Below, one piece after another: positions 1 through 12,600 of a stretch of 64,000 nucleotides of DNA. Source of the DNA: Parus major (Eukaryota; Chordata; Aves; Passeriformes; Paridae). Both the position numbers and the translations under genes were made by a program. The notes below the pieces were generated by a model that did not search any database, had not been told where the DNA came from, and saw only the letters and a list, made by a program, of their open reading frames with translations. The stretch's first letter is position 1. The number at the start of each line of letters is the position of its first letter. Location: assembly GCF_001522545.3 (NCBI RefSeq), contig NC_031781.1, positions 11,227,487 to 11,291,486 on the forward strand. The letters run 5' to 3'.

Positions 1-607
1 CTCTCTTCCTTATATCTGTGTCTGGATTTAGTTTATTTTTAGTTCCTTTATGGTATATTTGCTCTAACTTATCATTCCTCCTCCTGCTTTCCTAAGACAC
101 TGCCAGCAGCAATAGCAGTTGCACAGAGGGGCATCTTTCTATTGCTTTTTGGGTCTTCGGCACCACTCACGATTCTTCTGTTCATTCGATTTCAGCCTGT
201 TTTAGTCTGACTTCAGCTCAAACTATCACATTGCAAGTTTAGAGAAACTATCTTGTCTCTTCTTCTGGTGTCTTATTTAGCCCTCTTTCACTTCTTGCTC
301 CCCTACTGACATTGATTAATGAGACATGGTTTATTCCAGTGTCTGTGTCTGCCTGCTGACTCTGCTTCCCTGTAGAAAGTCACAGGAACTTATTCACAAC
401 CCCTGAAACCCAAGAAGTGCCTACCCGTCTATAATTTCTCAACAGTTCATCCTATTATTAAAGGTGGTGGGAGGCTGGGACTTCAGTGGTTTGTCTAGCA
501 GCTTCCCCAAGACTCTAGCAAGGCTTGAGACAGCCAATGTCTGCTTGGAAGCCAAACACAAACTGCTGCTCAGGTCTTTCACAGGGCTTCTTGCTGTTTC
601 CCTGCAG
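1..607 (+). other. Intron of PLXNB1 (partial, upstream exons not in window)
   Basis: No exon encoding the first half of PSI1 or the sema domain was found here. The first exon at 608 opens with one base that completes a codon, after the acceptor tccctgcag, so the gene continues off the left edge. Short open frames here show no family signature. Confidence 0.8.
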
Positions 608-3600
608 GTGCAGCCGTCGCTCCGAGTGCTTTCGGTCCAGGTTGAGTGAGCAGTGGCTCTGGAGCTTTAACTCGACACAGAAGTGTCTGTCTGTCCAGTC
701 GCTAACTCCAGCCAATATCAGCAGAGAGGAAAAGAGAAATGTGAGTGCTGCTGATCTTCTGATGATGCTCAAGCTTATAGAAAGTCCTGTGCAAACTGAG
801 GACTCACAAGTCTTTCTGTTGCTTTCACTGGGGTGCTGAAACACTGAACCTTGAGGCACATTGTCTGCCTCACATGAGGGACTTATCTCCTGGTACAGCC
901 AAGCTATTAATTCAATTGTTCAGCTGTTTCTTTGTTTTCCCTAAAACTAAATGTCCTTGCCTGCTAAGAGTTACTGGGTATTCTGGAGTATGTATCCTGC
1001 TTGGATGGGGATCCTCCTTGTTTTAGTATCTATAAGGTGCCTGTGGCTGTACTTTCAGTGTTTCTGTCACTTGCTGTCAGGAAGGCCTGAAAAGAGTGGC
1101 CCAAAATTACAGCTCCTGTCATGTGATAGCTGGCAGAAAAGCTAAGAAGGTGCTGGAGTGATTTGAAGTCTGTCATTGTGGCAAGAACCTGTCTTTTGCT
1201 AGAGACTTGAGCAATGGGGGAAGTTGTCAGTTGCTGGAGGGATGCCAAGTTCAGTTTGGGAATGGCAAGAGATGATGAATGGAACAGTCAGTCCTAGGAG
1301 ACATTATGGGAAAATGAGTGTTTTTGTAGATAACTACTTTATGGGATTCTTCCTTTGAAAAAACAGAACCAAAAAATCTTATTAAGTGAAGACAAATTAT
1401 TTAGTGGATATTATTCAACTAACAGATATTCTTGGCCATCTCGGACTTACCCTCTCTGCACGAGGAGGAATTTTACTCATGTTATTTTGAAGATTACGAA
1501 AGCCCAGCAGTTCTGACAGAGTCAGGAATCATGTGTCCTTCTCCAGATCCCAGCCAAGCACCAGCTTTGCCAACAGGAACAGGTTAGTGAAATGCTTCAA
1601 ATGGAGCATGATAGCTCTGATAACATTGTTGGGAGAAAGTATGTTGTAGGTCATCGTATTGCCAGGATTAAGAGCCATGAATGTATGCAGACTGTCAGCA
1701 GGTGTTCATTTCATTCCTCATAGTATCTGTTTGCCTTCTACTTGTGTCACACACATCCTGTGCTATTTTGGGCTGTTGCCAAATTCCAATGCCAAAATCT
1801 GATGGTTGGAAAGGAGATCCTGTTTGAAGGGTTGTATGCAAATCTGAATGTGATCTGAAATGCAGTCTAGAGAGGTGGCTGGTTTGGCAGCTTTTTCATA
1901 AATCTGGAGACAAAACTCTCATAAATTTAGCTTTATTATTAAAACCAAACAAAATGCAACCTTCTCAAAATCCATGTAGTGGGAGATGGACGTACATGTA
2001 AGGAAAGGCAAGAAGAGACCCAAGGTCCTTAAAGATAGAAATAAATCTGCAATGCAGCATATCCTCAGAAAATACAGTCAGCCTGTGAACACCAGCTGGC
2101 TGAGTATTGCTGATTGGCCACTCTGAAAAACCTGTAAAGTTCTCAATTTGTTTTCTTTGCATTGGACTTTACTCAGCCTGTCAGTGTGAACTCTGATGAG
2201 CTGATCTCTTCAAAGAGCTTGTTCCTCTGAAGTAAAAGGCAGATGTCCATTGGGACCCATTCCACACCATTCACCTAAATGGCTGAACAAATTTTTCTGT
2301 GCAAGTAATGCAGCTAATAGGTATGGAGCAATCTCCATGGATATAGCATAACACCAGAACTCAGCTAACACACTCATTCAATCTCAAACTCCTTCATTTT
2401 CAATATTATTTGCAGTATTTTAACATCTGGCTTTCACACTGCTGTAGTCTGGCACAAATCCACCAGGTCTTCATTCAGGGTGGTCAGGCAAAGAGGGAAG
2501 AGGGCTTCAGCATTGCCACTGCAAGCAGAGGGGACAGGATTTGCTTCTCTATTTAGTTGTATGGGCCTGAATTTAAGCACAGTTGTGAAAAATCATGTAG
2601 ATAAAGCCACAGTCTAGTTCTCATTATTCCAGGCTTCAGATATTCTTATCAACTCCTTTGTAAGTCAGTCTTGCTTTTATTCCAAGATGCCTTACCTACA
2701 GTACTTTCATATTGTGTCTGAGACTTACCAAGAGGTTCCTGTAGCATAAACTTGCTCGTGGATGGTTTCTGTCTGTTTTATCTATTTGTGTTGTCCTTTT
2801 GCTTCCATAGTGCTTCTCCCACTCAATGAACTATGGCCATGTGTTCTTAGCACAGATTTTTGCTGTTTAACTGTGACAGCTGCTTCTTCATGTTCTCTTG
2901 TTCCTCAGACTTCCTATCTCCTTCACTGTACTGTTATTCCTTCTCTGTGTGGCTTCTGTACTCTGCTGAGTGTGGCTTCAAGATTAATTTGGAGCTGGTA
3001 ACCAGATTCATACATTGTTTTCTAAATGAGATCTCATTAGGGCCTCAGCTACCAATGCTTTCCTATTCCTACTTATAATACTTTCCCCAGTTCACTAAAA
3101 TATTTGCCATTTTCCAGCTTTATTTTAAAGGTTGCATACCAGCTCATCCATCATGTGTAGCTGTTGAGCTCCAAGTTAGTAGCACAAACTCTTGCTCTCA
3201 ATCTGCAAGTGCTCGACCTCATCTTCTGTATGTCAAACAGCATTTATTGGCAGTCATGGGAAATAATGGCCTTTCTGGAGGAAAGAATATTTATAAATAT
3301 GGTGTCATAACCCTGAAATCCTGGGAGGTGTTAGCCCTTCCACCACTGCCAAATGCAATCACCTCTGTGACAGTGATAGGAGTTGCCAGTATTGCAGTGA
3401 CTCGAGCCTCCAGCTGCATAGGATATACCCTTATTTTCTGCACATCCTAGGTTTCAAAACACCCCTCATCATTGTTTTATTAGCTTTCTCCTTCCCTTCA
3501 TCCTATCAGGAACCCAGCTTAGACCTGACTGGTTCTTCACATGTTGATTTTTTTGTTCTGACTAGAGATTGCTTGCAAGAGGAGCTCTGAAATCTCGTTC

Positions 3601-6600
3601 TGAGAGGAGCAGTGCACAGGGTTCTGGTTACTTACTTTTGTTGCAAACTGCCTTAGAGAAACAGCTCCTGGGGTTGAGCAGAGAATGCAGTATGTTGCCA
3701 TTATTTGGAGAACTAATAACCAGCTCTAAGGTTGGAGACGTTTGTCTGGGACAAGATTAATTAGCTGATTTAGAACTGTCATATGCAAAATATCTCCTTC
3801 CAATTGATGCTATCAGCTGCAGTAAGTTTTGACCATCTCTGCAGCTATTTGGTCTACAGAAAACAGTGTCAGTCTCTTCCCACAGAAAGCAGGCTATCCT
3901 GAGGCTTGCAAATGATGTGAGACTTGGATTTTGAAGAAGATAAGCCTTCTGTCATTTCAAGTGAGATTACAAATCTTAGAAACCTCTTCCCTGACTCGCT
4001 TCTTAGTCTGGTCATAGAACAAAGCTCTCAAGGTGAAGGCAGCCTGTGAAGGGCACATCAATTCTAAGGGTTTCATTTTCCTTTGGATGACAAAAGAAGA
4101 CAATCAACTTTGAGCCTCAATGTTACTTCTTCCTGTAATACTGAGATGGCAGTGGAATTACAGAGATAAAGATGGACAGATCTTCAGACTAGGCTTCTTT
4201 CCCATGGGTTGGCAAGAGCTGTCACAAAACACTCCTGATGAACTTGTCCAACCTGTTTTTAGTGTCCATAGGATAATCCAGTGATTGAGGGGCTAAAAGC
4301 ATGGAAGGGAATCTGTCTCAGTGTTTGACAGTGTCTATCCTAAAGCACGCCGTGTCTCCTAACAGTATGGCAAACTTGTAGCTCCATTTCTAAGAAATTT
4401 TTATTTTCATTTTCAGATCATGTCACCATAAAGCTTGTAGTGCGTTTCCATGACATCTTCATTGCTTCTGTGGACTTCTCTTTCTATGACTGTGCTGCAG
4501 TGGCCCTGCTGTGGAAATCGGCACCGTGAGCACCTGCTTTTTCTCTTCAGTAGTTTTAGGGAGGGTGGCTGTTCCTTTCTGGTTTGTCCTGTCTTAGCAG
4601 CTGCTTTTCTGTTGTTCTTTCAGGTGCCAGAAGTGTGTGAGCAGTCTCTGGGGATGTAACTGGTGCATCCAGCAGCACCTCTGCACCCACAAAGCAACCT
4701 GTGAGGAAGGAACCATTATCTACAATGAAAGGGTGCGTCTCCTGCTCAGTCCTAGTCCTGTGTGCTCTCACAGCCTCAGTGAGTCAGATCTCTTCTCAGG
4801 TAAAATAGCAGCTGTCAGTCTCATGAAGCAAGGAAATGAGCTGTTGGAGCAAAGAGGAGCTCCCCTTGGAGTGACACAAGACTCTGCATCCCCGATACCA
4901 CAGGTTTCTGGGGAAGTGCCATCAGATGAAGCAGGTCACCCTTGTCCTGGGACTATGCAGCCAGTGTTGTCAAAGTGGAAGGACAAGAGCAAGCTGGCAG
5001 GGAGGCTGCAACTGGGAGGTGGAACAGGTGCCCAGTTTGTGGCTGCCACAGGTGGCCTTGCACTTTTGTGGAGGATGAGGACTAGCAGACTTCTCTCTGA
5101 GAGGAGGCCAGTGCAGGCATCTGTGGGAAGAGGGAGTGTTGCTGGATCTTCACTGTGAACATTCCCCCACCCTATTGCAAAAGATGTAGCTCTTGTTAAA
5201 ATCCAGAGGGTGAAGCAGCCTCTTGTCTGTGGGAAGTCATGAGGAATGTTTTTCTGCTTGGGTTTTATTCTGTTTCATTTCTTTCCCTCTTCTCATCCCA
5301 CCGTGTTGTTTCTTTCTAGGCCCAGATCCCAACCTCGAGTGTGTATCCCTCTTCAGCTGCTCCCCTCACCAAGTCCTCTACCACAGCCCCCACCATGGCC
5401 ACAAAACCTGTCACCACCCCTGTGCATGTGGGCCCGAGCACTGTGCCCCACACGGAGCCCATCCACGTCACGCCCTCGGCAGCCTCGGATGTGACGACGG
5501 AGCCCGCGCGCACCCCCAGCTACACCTCCCTGAGCCTCTCCTCCGCAGCCGCCTCTCTCCAGGCTGCCACGGAATCCCCGCTGCCACCGCCAGCAGACAA
5601 ACCTGCTGTCACTGTGCCAGAGACAACTTCTCCTGCTGCATCTGTCCTCTCCAGCCCATCTAAAAATATGGATCACGTAGCCTTGCCCACTGAAGGGCCA
5701 GCCACAGCCCAGGAGGCCTGGCACACAGACCCACCCACCACCCTCGCGGGTAGCCCTCTGCACACCTCTGCAGTGGCAGCTGTAACACCTTCCCCTCATG
5801 TCACCAGTTTCAAGTGGCCTCCAAGTCCTTTACCTACCACAGAGGCACTGACACCTGCCATCTCATCTCCCCAGACCCCCAGCCAGGTGCCAGGGAGCCC
5901 TGTTGTCTCTGACGATGCTCCTGGATTGGCAGGAACTGAGCTCTCTGTTTCAGAGCTCCCAACATCAGCTCCCCCGCAGTGGCTGCTGGAGGAGGGCACA
6001 GAGCTCCAGGACACAGAGGACTGGATGGATTTGCTGCAGGCTGAGAATGACACATCTCTTTTCTCTGCTTCTACTCTTCTGTCGGGTGATGGCGATTCTT
6101 CAGAGAGGGATGTCCCTGACTTTCCCAGGATCCTTCACCCTGACCTCGATTATCAGTATGATGCCCCTGAGTTTTGGGAGGAGGTAAGTTACTGGCCTTT
6201 TGTAACTCATAGTCTAAGGCCTTAACTCTTTGAAGTTTTCTTAACAGATTGCCAGTCTAGTATTTCAGCACACAGGAGGTGTTATGTCCTGTGGTTTTTT
6301 TTCAGAGTGAAGAGCCTAGCTGGGGTCCAAATGCATGTCCCTGTGTGCAGGGAATCCAGGGATCTTCGCTGTTTCCAGTCAATGTGGCAAGGAAGATAAC
6401 CCTGCTGGGAAAGAACTTCCACCTCTATCAGGTAGTCAGCTCAATGCCATCACCATCAATAAATTGCATTAATGCAGGGCACTGTTTGGACACCCTGGCC
6501 ACTGGACTGCTAAAAATATAAAATTCAGGCGTGACTCTGCCTAGACTTCTCCTAGAGCAATAACCTATTTCTGTGCATAAGGAATTCCACAGCTGGAGGT

Positions 6601-9600
6601 ATTGGTGTGTAGGTCACCCAGAGAATGGGAGAGTACAGGTGTACACCAACCTGCTGCAGATGATCTGCATGTATTTGGATTAAATTGCACCTGTGCTGCA
6701 CTGCAGATGGTAGTTCTTGGAATAACTTTCTGCTGAATCCATCCTGTTTGTTTGTGTCTCCACAAGCTAAAGACAAGTCCTCTGTTCCCTTTCCTTTCTG
6801 GCATGCTGTGGTGGTTTTAGTTCGAAACTGGGCAGAAACACTATTTAAATGTAGTGGTTTTGGTTCGCCAATTTGAGTTTCTCAGCCAACACACCAATTA
6901 ATGTAGTGGATGTAATTTTGGCTAAATGCTCATGCATCTGCTAGAAATTATTTATTCATTTTCTGCTGTGAGATATGTACCAGGAGGAGGAGGGAAAAAT
7001 AGGCTCAGAACTTTAAAGAGTATAAATAAAAATTTATTAACAGAATTAAAAGAGAAATTATAAGAAAAAAATAATAATAAACCTTCAGAACACTTCTCTT
7101 CCCCCTCCACACCCTCTTTTCTTTCCCACTGACAGTGTAAAGAGACAAAACCTGTGACTTTCAGTCAGTTTACTACTCTGAAAGAATCTTTCTTCAGTTT
7201 ACTTAGGGAGGGAGAGGAGTCTCTCTTGCCGTGCCACAGAGACTTCTCTACAAGGAATCAGTTCTCTGCACAGTGACACACACACTCCCTTCTGGGTGTT
7301 TCGTGTTGGTTTGCCTTTCATACATGGAGGCAGTCACAGCATAGAGAGCCTTTGAATATAGCACAGAGTTGGCATAACAAGAGGAATGACAGGAGCATGT
7401 TGTTGGCTTGGTGGCTGGGGAAAGGTGCTGAGCTGGAGAGGCAGGAGGACACCTGTGCAGCCTGAAGCTCTGTGTCACTGAGAAGTGGTGCCATGTGTCT
7501 CCTCCTGCAGGACCAGCAGTGGGACTATGAGTGTGTTTTGAATTTGGAGGGGAGGACAGTGGTGATGGAAGCTTATGTGGAAGGAGAAGAAACAAACAAG
7601 TCCCTCTGTTATATCACTTGCCAGATGAACCAGGTGAGTGCTGGGATTACTGTGCCATTTCAGAGTTCACACGGCTGCTGGTTTTGCTCACCAAATGAGT
7701 AGGATGGAAGGCAAGCTCTGGAGAAAAGAGCATATTTTGCATAAGTATTTGTAGAATATTTAGTACTCTGGGGCCCTGAGCTGTGATGCTGCTATCTGCC
7801 TGTACTGGTACCTTCAACCTCAGGAAGACTGTGCAGTCTGAGCCACGTGACCTGTTGCTGCACTGGTTGTAGCAGGGGATGGTGCTGTTTCTGAGCTGGC
7901 CAGCACGGTGCCACTCCTGCTTTAGCTTGAGGCACTGTTGTTTGTCATTATCAGCATCATGACTCCTGTCAAACCTCCATGATTGTTCTTTTGTGAGAAG
8001 AAAAATGCTGCTAGTACTGTTTTTGTCCTTGGTGATAGAAGCAAGCCTGTGAATTTAAAATTATCAGGGAAAATTAAAACAGACACGTACACTTCTGGAT
8101 GCTGTGTGAATTTTACTTAAGGCAAGATTTGCAAGCAGAGATGTTATTTTTAGTTCACAAACTCATATAGTTAAGGGAGAAGAACAGCACAGGCTCTTGT
8201 GCACATGAGCCCTGCAAACCAATTGTGATCCTACACTGTCAGCTGTACTGAAATTACATAAATGCCAGCTTGAGCAGCTTTCTGAGCAGGTGGCTTGTAG
8301 ATAGGAATTGGCCACTTAGGAATGCAGTTAGGAATTTAGATAAGTATTGTTGTGAGCACAGACCTGGTTTTCAGTGTTCATCTTAGTGAACCAAAACTTC
8401 CTGCTCTTTCTAGAACAGAATTGTGATGGTGAACCAGTGAGGAGAAGCCTGCGCTGCCACTGCCCCAACTAACACTGCCTTGTCTGTGTGCATGGAAGCT
8501 CCATGTAGGCTCTATGTGCTGTGCACTATTCAGTATGGATGCTGGTGCTTCTTACCTATTCAGCTGGTTTGTTTTTGCCTCTCTTAAGTCCTCTTGATGA
8601 TCTTTGTCTTTGCAGTACAGTTACACAGCACCTCAACTCGAATTCAATGCTGTGGTGTTTGTACAGAGGCGACGACACCTTCGAGTGGACAGTGCTGCAG
8701 ATCTCCATGGTAGGAGTGCAATGCCTTCCCAGTAAAAACACGGCAGATGAGGTGGAAGGGAATTGAGAAATCCTCAAGTGAGGTTTTTTTGTACCTGTAG
8801 TAGTCCTATCTCAAGAAAACTAAGGAAAACATAGCTTCACTTTTGTCGTTTGTCACGGGGGCAGGAGGAGTGGTGTCTGTAAAAGACACCAGCTTGCTGG
8901 GTTATGTTGTGCCCTGTGGGGATGTTTGCAGATACCTCTGAATTTTTCTCCTTTGCAGTGACTTTTTACAACTGCTCTGTGGGACACACTGATTGTAGCC
9001 GCTGCCAAACAGCTGACTCAAAGTACAACTGTGTGTGGTGTGGAGGTGATAACCCCAGCTGTATCTTCAGGGGCTCTTGCAAAGAAGAAATTGAAGACCT
9101 GTGTCCAGCACCTCTCATTCACTCTGTGAGTAATTTGCTCACTGGTGTACTGAACACAGGGCAAGGAGGGCACTGTTCTGCAGTGGAAATCAAAGGGATG
9201 TGAACTCTAGAGTGCAAACAGTGCAGCTCATTAATTTATTGACCTTCTGAAGAGGAGGTTCAACTGGGGTCTGTCAGTGTTGTGAGGATTCTAGACTGTT
9301 GCTGGGCTTTCAATTTGCTGGTAGAGGACAGTGGGGAATGCTTCGTTTGTATCTCAGCTGAAACTGGCACACCAGAATCATCCAAGAGCTGGGAAATGGT
9401 CCACAGGATGGATCCTCCAACTGTCCTGAGCCAGACCCTGAGACAGGTTGGCCCAACTAAGCCCTGGGGTAAAGGAGGGTAAAACCTAATGAGAAGAGCA
9501 CAGCAACGGTGGGAAAGGCATGGAAGGTTACTGGAATTAATAATTTTTGTCTGTTTATTTTAAATGTTTCTTGCTAACTGCCACATGACAAGTGTCTGTA

Positions 9601-12600
9601 GCCATGTGTCCCTTTTGCTGTCAGCTTGTCCTCCCTTCAGTGGCACACAACATCCATGTGCTGCATCTTGTCTTAGTTTACCTTGGATGCTGCTCAGGGA
9701 CAGAGCTTTGACATTTGTGCAGCATGCAATTCATTGTCGTCCTGATGCTGAGGGGGGAATGGTGCTTGCTGCTTCAATACTAGTAACATGTATTGGCCTG
9801 TGCATTCCCACTCTTCAGCAGAAGTGCCCTGTGCAGTGGTCAGCATGTTGATGGGAAGGCAAAGCAGAGCAGTATTTGCCTTCTAAGTGGATTATCGCCT
9901 CTGGGTGGGGACTGCTGGCATCAGCGAGGTACGGAAAAGAAGGCTCCAACTGTGGTGTTCTTTATGGCCTTTCTTCTGATGAGGCTGCCACCTGGGACTA
10001 GTCCAAGCCAGTAAAAGGAGTCAACAGCAGTGGCCAGAGAAGGCAGAGTTTGCTCCAGGGCAGCTGAAGGGCCCTGTGCTGTAGATCAGTCACCAGACTG
10101 TGGAGGTCTGAGATACTGTGACATTGACACATGCGTGGATGTCTTTGCAGGTGTACCCCCTGTCTGGACCAGTGGAAGGTGGCACTAGAATCACCATCAC
10201 TGGCTCAAACCTCGGGCAGAAACATCAAGACATTGCAGAAACTGTCACTGTTGCAGGAATTCCCTGTGCCGTAGATGCTCAAGAGTATGAGATCTCTAGC
10301 AGGTAGAGTATCTGTGAAACCTCCTCCCGGAGGCAGGCGTTGGCTTTTCCCTTGGCTGCTGACCCAGCCCGAGATGTCTTTGCCTTTGCTGTAGTAGGTA
10401 TTGAGCCTTGCCCATTCCCAGGGAGTGCCCTGAGTAAGGTCACTGTGAGAGTAGTTGCTCAGGCAGTGACCCTAGAAGAGATAAGGTTGTGTACAAGGAG
10501 ACAGCCAAACAGTGATGCCATATTCCAGCCACGCTGCCCAGACAGAGCCCACAATCAGGTCAGGGAGTTGTGGGCTCAGAACCCTGCAGTTTCATGGGTA
10601 TCTCACTCAGCCACAGGAGATTTCAATAAAATAAAGGACATGGCTTGTGCAAGTGTCACTGATATGGAAATAGCCTGACCGTGTTAACACAGGGTGAAGA
10701 TGGGAACACGTGGTTGAAGGCACACCCCTAGACTTCAGTTTTCACTTGCTAGTGAGACTTCCCCCCAGGAACAAACTCAAAGAAAAGATCCCCTCTTCCT
10801 GGGACAGATGAGGAAGTCCTGGTGGCCCCAGGGCCACTCTTCTGGTGGTGAGGAATGCCTGACAGGTCACACAGTGCTTGTAAAAAGTAGTGGCAAGGAG
10901 AATGATGAGAAGTAGAAAGACATATCCTTCTGAATTTGGCTTATGTCAGTGACAGAGAATTGTGCAGCTGGTGTGTCTGGCCAGGGCAGAACAAAATAAT
11001 AAAGCAGTAGTTAGGTGATAAGAGGTATGAATGGATGATAACTATGAAGCAAGGAGAAAGGGATATTTGTGTAGTTGGCCTGTGGCAGGGCAGATAGGTG
11101 GGAGCTTTGGATAAGGGAGGGACAGGAGCCAAACAACCAGCAGGAGAAGAGGAGAGCAATTGTGAGTAACCTCTTATCAGAGTTATCACAAACATGTTTT
11201 TCCATTCCATGGTAGTAGTAGTTGTAGCACCCTTCCCTCTAGGAGTCAGGTAAGATCCTGCTGGGAATGGCCTGCTGTGATGAGCAGTGTTGTCCTGTCT
11301 GTGCAATTTGTTTGTCTGTATCCATCTGCTTTCTGTTTTCATCCTAGAATTAGAGCATAATCTTTCTGGGGTTAGCACCGTCTGTGTTCTGTATCTATAA
11401 ATCACCTGGCATCACAGGGTCTTGGCTTGGACTGCACTGCCTAAGTTCAAATTCCTCAGCCTCTTTGGTTGAGTGGATATAGCTGTGAACCTGGAACCTG
11501 CTCCTGAGCAAGGCCCCGACAAATTTAATCTCCTGCTATGCAGGAGGGCCGGGAAGTCTCCTGCAGATTAGCTTTTCTGTTAGCAAATCAATGCTGTAAC
11601 ATGGGACTCCTTGCTGCTCTGTTCTAAGTAGTTTGACTTTTCATCTTGTCAGCATCTCCCATGGCAAATTATGTCTGGAAAAAGGGCTGGGAGGAATGGC
11701 TGGTGCAGATCAGGGGATCTGGCTGGTTGCAGAAGCCACTGGCTAAAGACCAGTGACAACTAAACCCAGACCTTGAGTCTTCTCCTGCATCAGACACAGC
11801 ACTAATATGTGGATGACCACTGCTGGCCTGAGATCCCTCCAGATGCAGCTGATTTTTGATCAGCTTTGGAAAATAGAAGAGTTCTTGGACTCTTTGTGCA
11901 TCTGTGACACAGTGGGATTCATCCTGTCTGTCCCAGAAATATTAATCTTAGGATGGGCCTGTTTGGAACTGCTCCCTGCTTTTTTCTGCTGCACCTAACC
12001 CAGCTTTTGTAGAGGTGTTTCTCAATGTTTGGTTGCATATTCTGAGCATCAGATAGGGCTGGAAGAAGTGGTTGCTAGATGTTTTTATGACATGCTGCAA
12101 CGGGTGCAGCTCCCCTGCTCTTCCCTGGTGTGACTTTGTTCTTGGATTGTCCTGCAGCATCGTGTGTGTCACTGGTGGGAGCTGGACTGAGAGGTTTGGC
12201 CATATAGTGGTGGAAGTGCCTGGAGGAGGCCGTGGAGTTTCTGGTCATGTTTTCACCTATCAGGTAATAAAACTATAATATTCCCCCTGTTTTCCCAGTG
12301 TCTCTGCTAAATGACTGTTTATTGTATGAACTACAGGACTCTACCAGGCACTTGCTGCTGGTATTTTTATCTGATTTTTCTGCTGCTTGTGTTGTGTGGT
12401 GTACTGGGATTTTTTTGTTTGGTTTGTTCCTTCCTCACTCCTTTTTAGATTATAAACACAGCTGTACTGGGTAATACTGAAGATCCTGTTGTCTAGTGAT
12501 TTTATTAATTTTTTGACAATGGTAACTGTTAAATACTTAAAGATACTCTGTATTTTTCCTCTATGTTTCCAGTTTGAAGATTTTTTTTTTTGTTGATGGT

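Noticed and set aside
5353..5799. 148-codon minus-strand frame
   Set aside because: Antisense shadow of the Ser/Thr/Pro-rich PLXNB1 exon.
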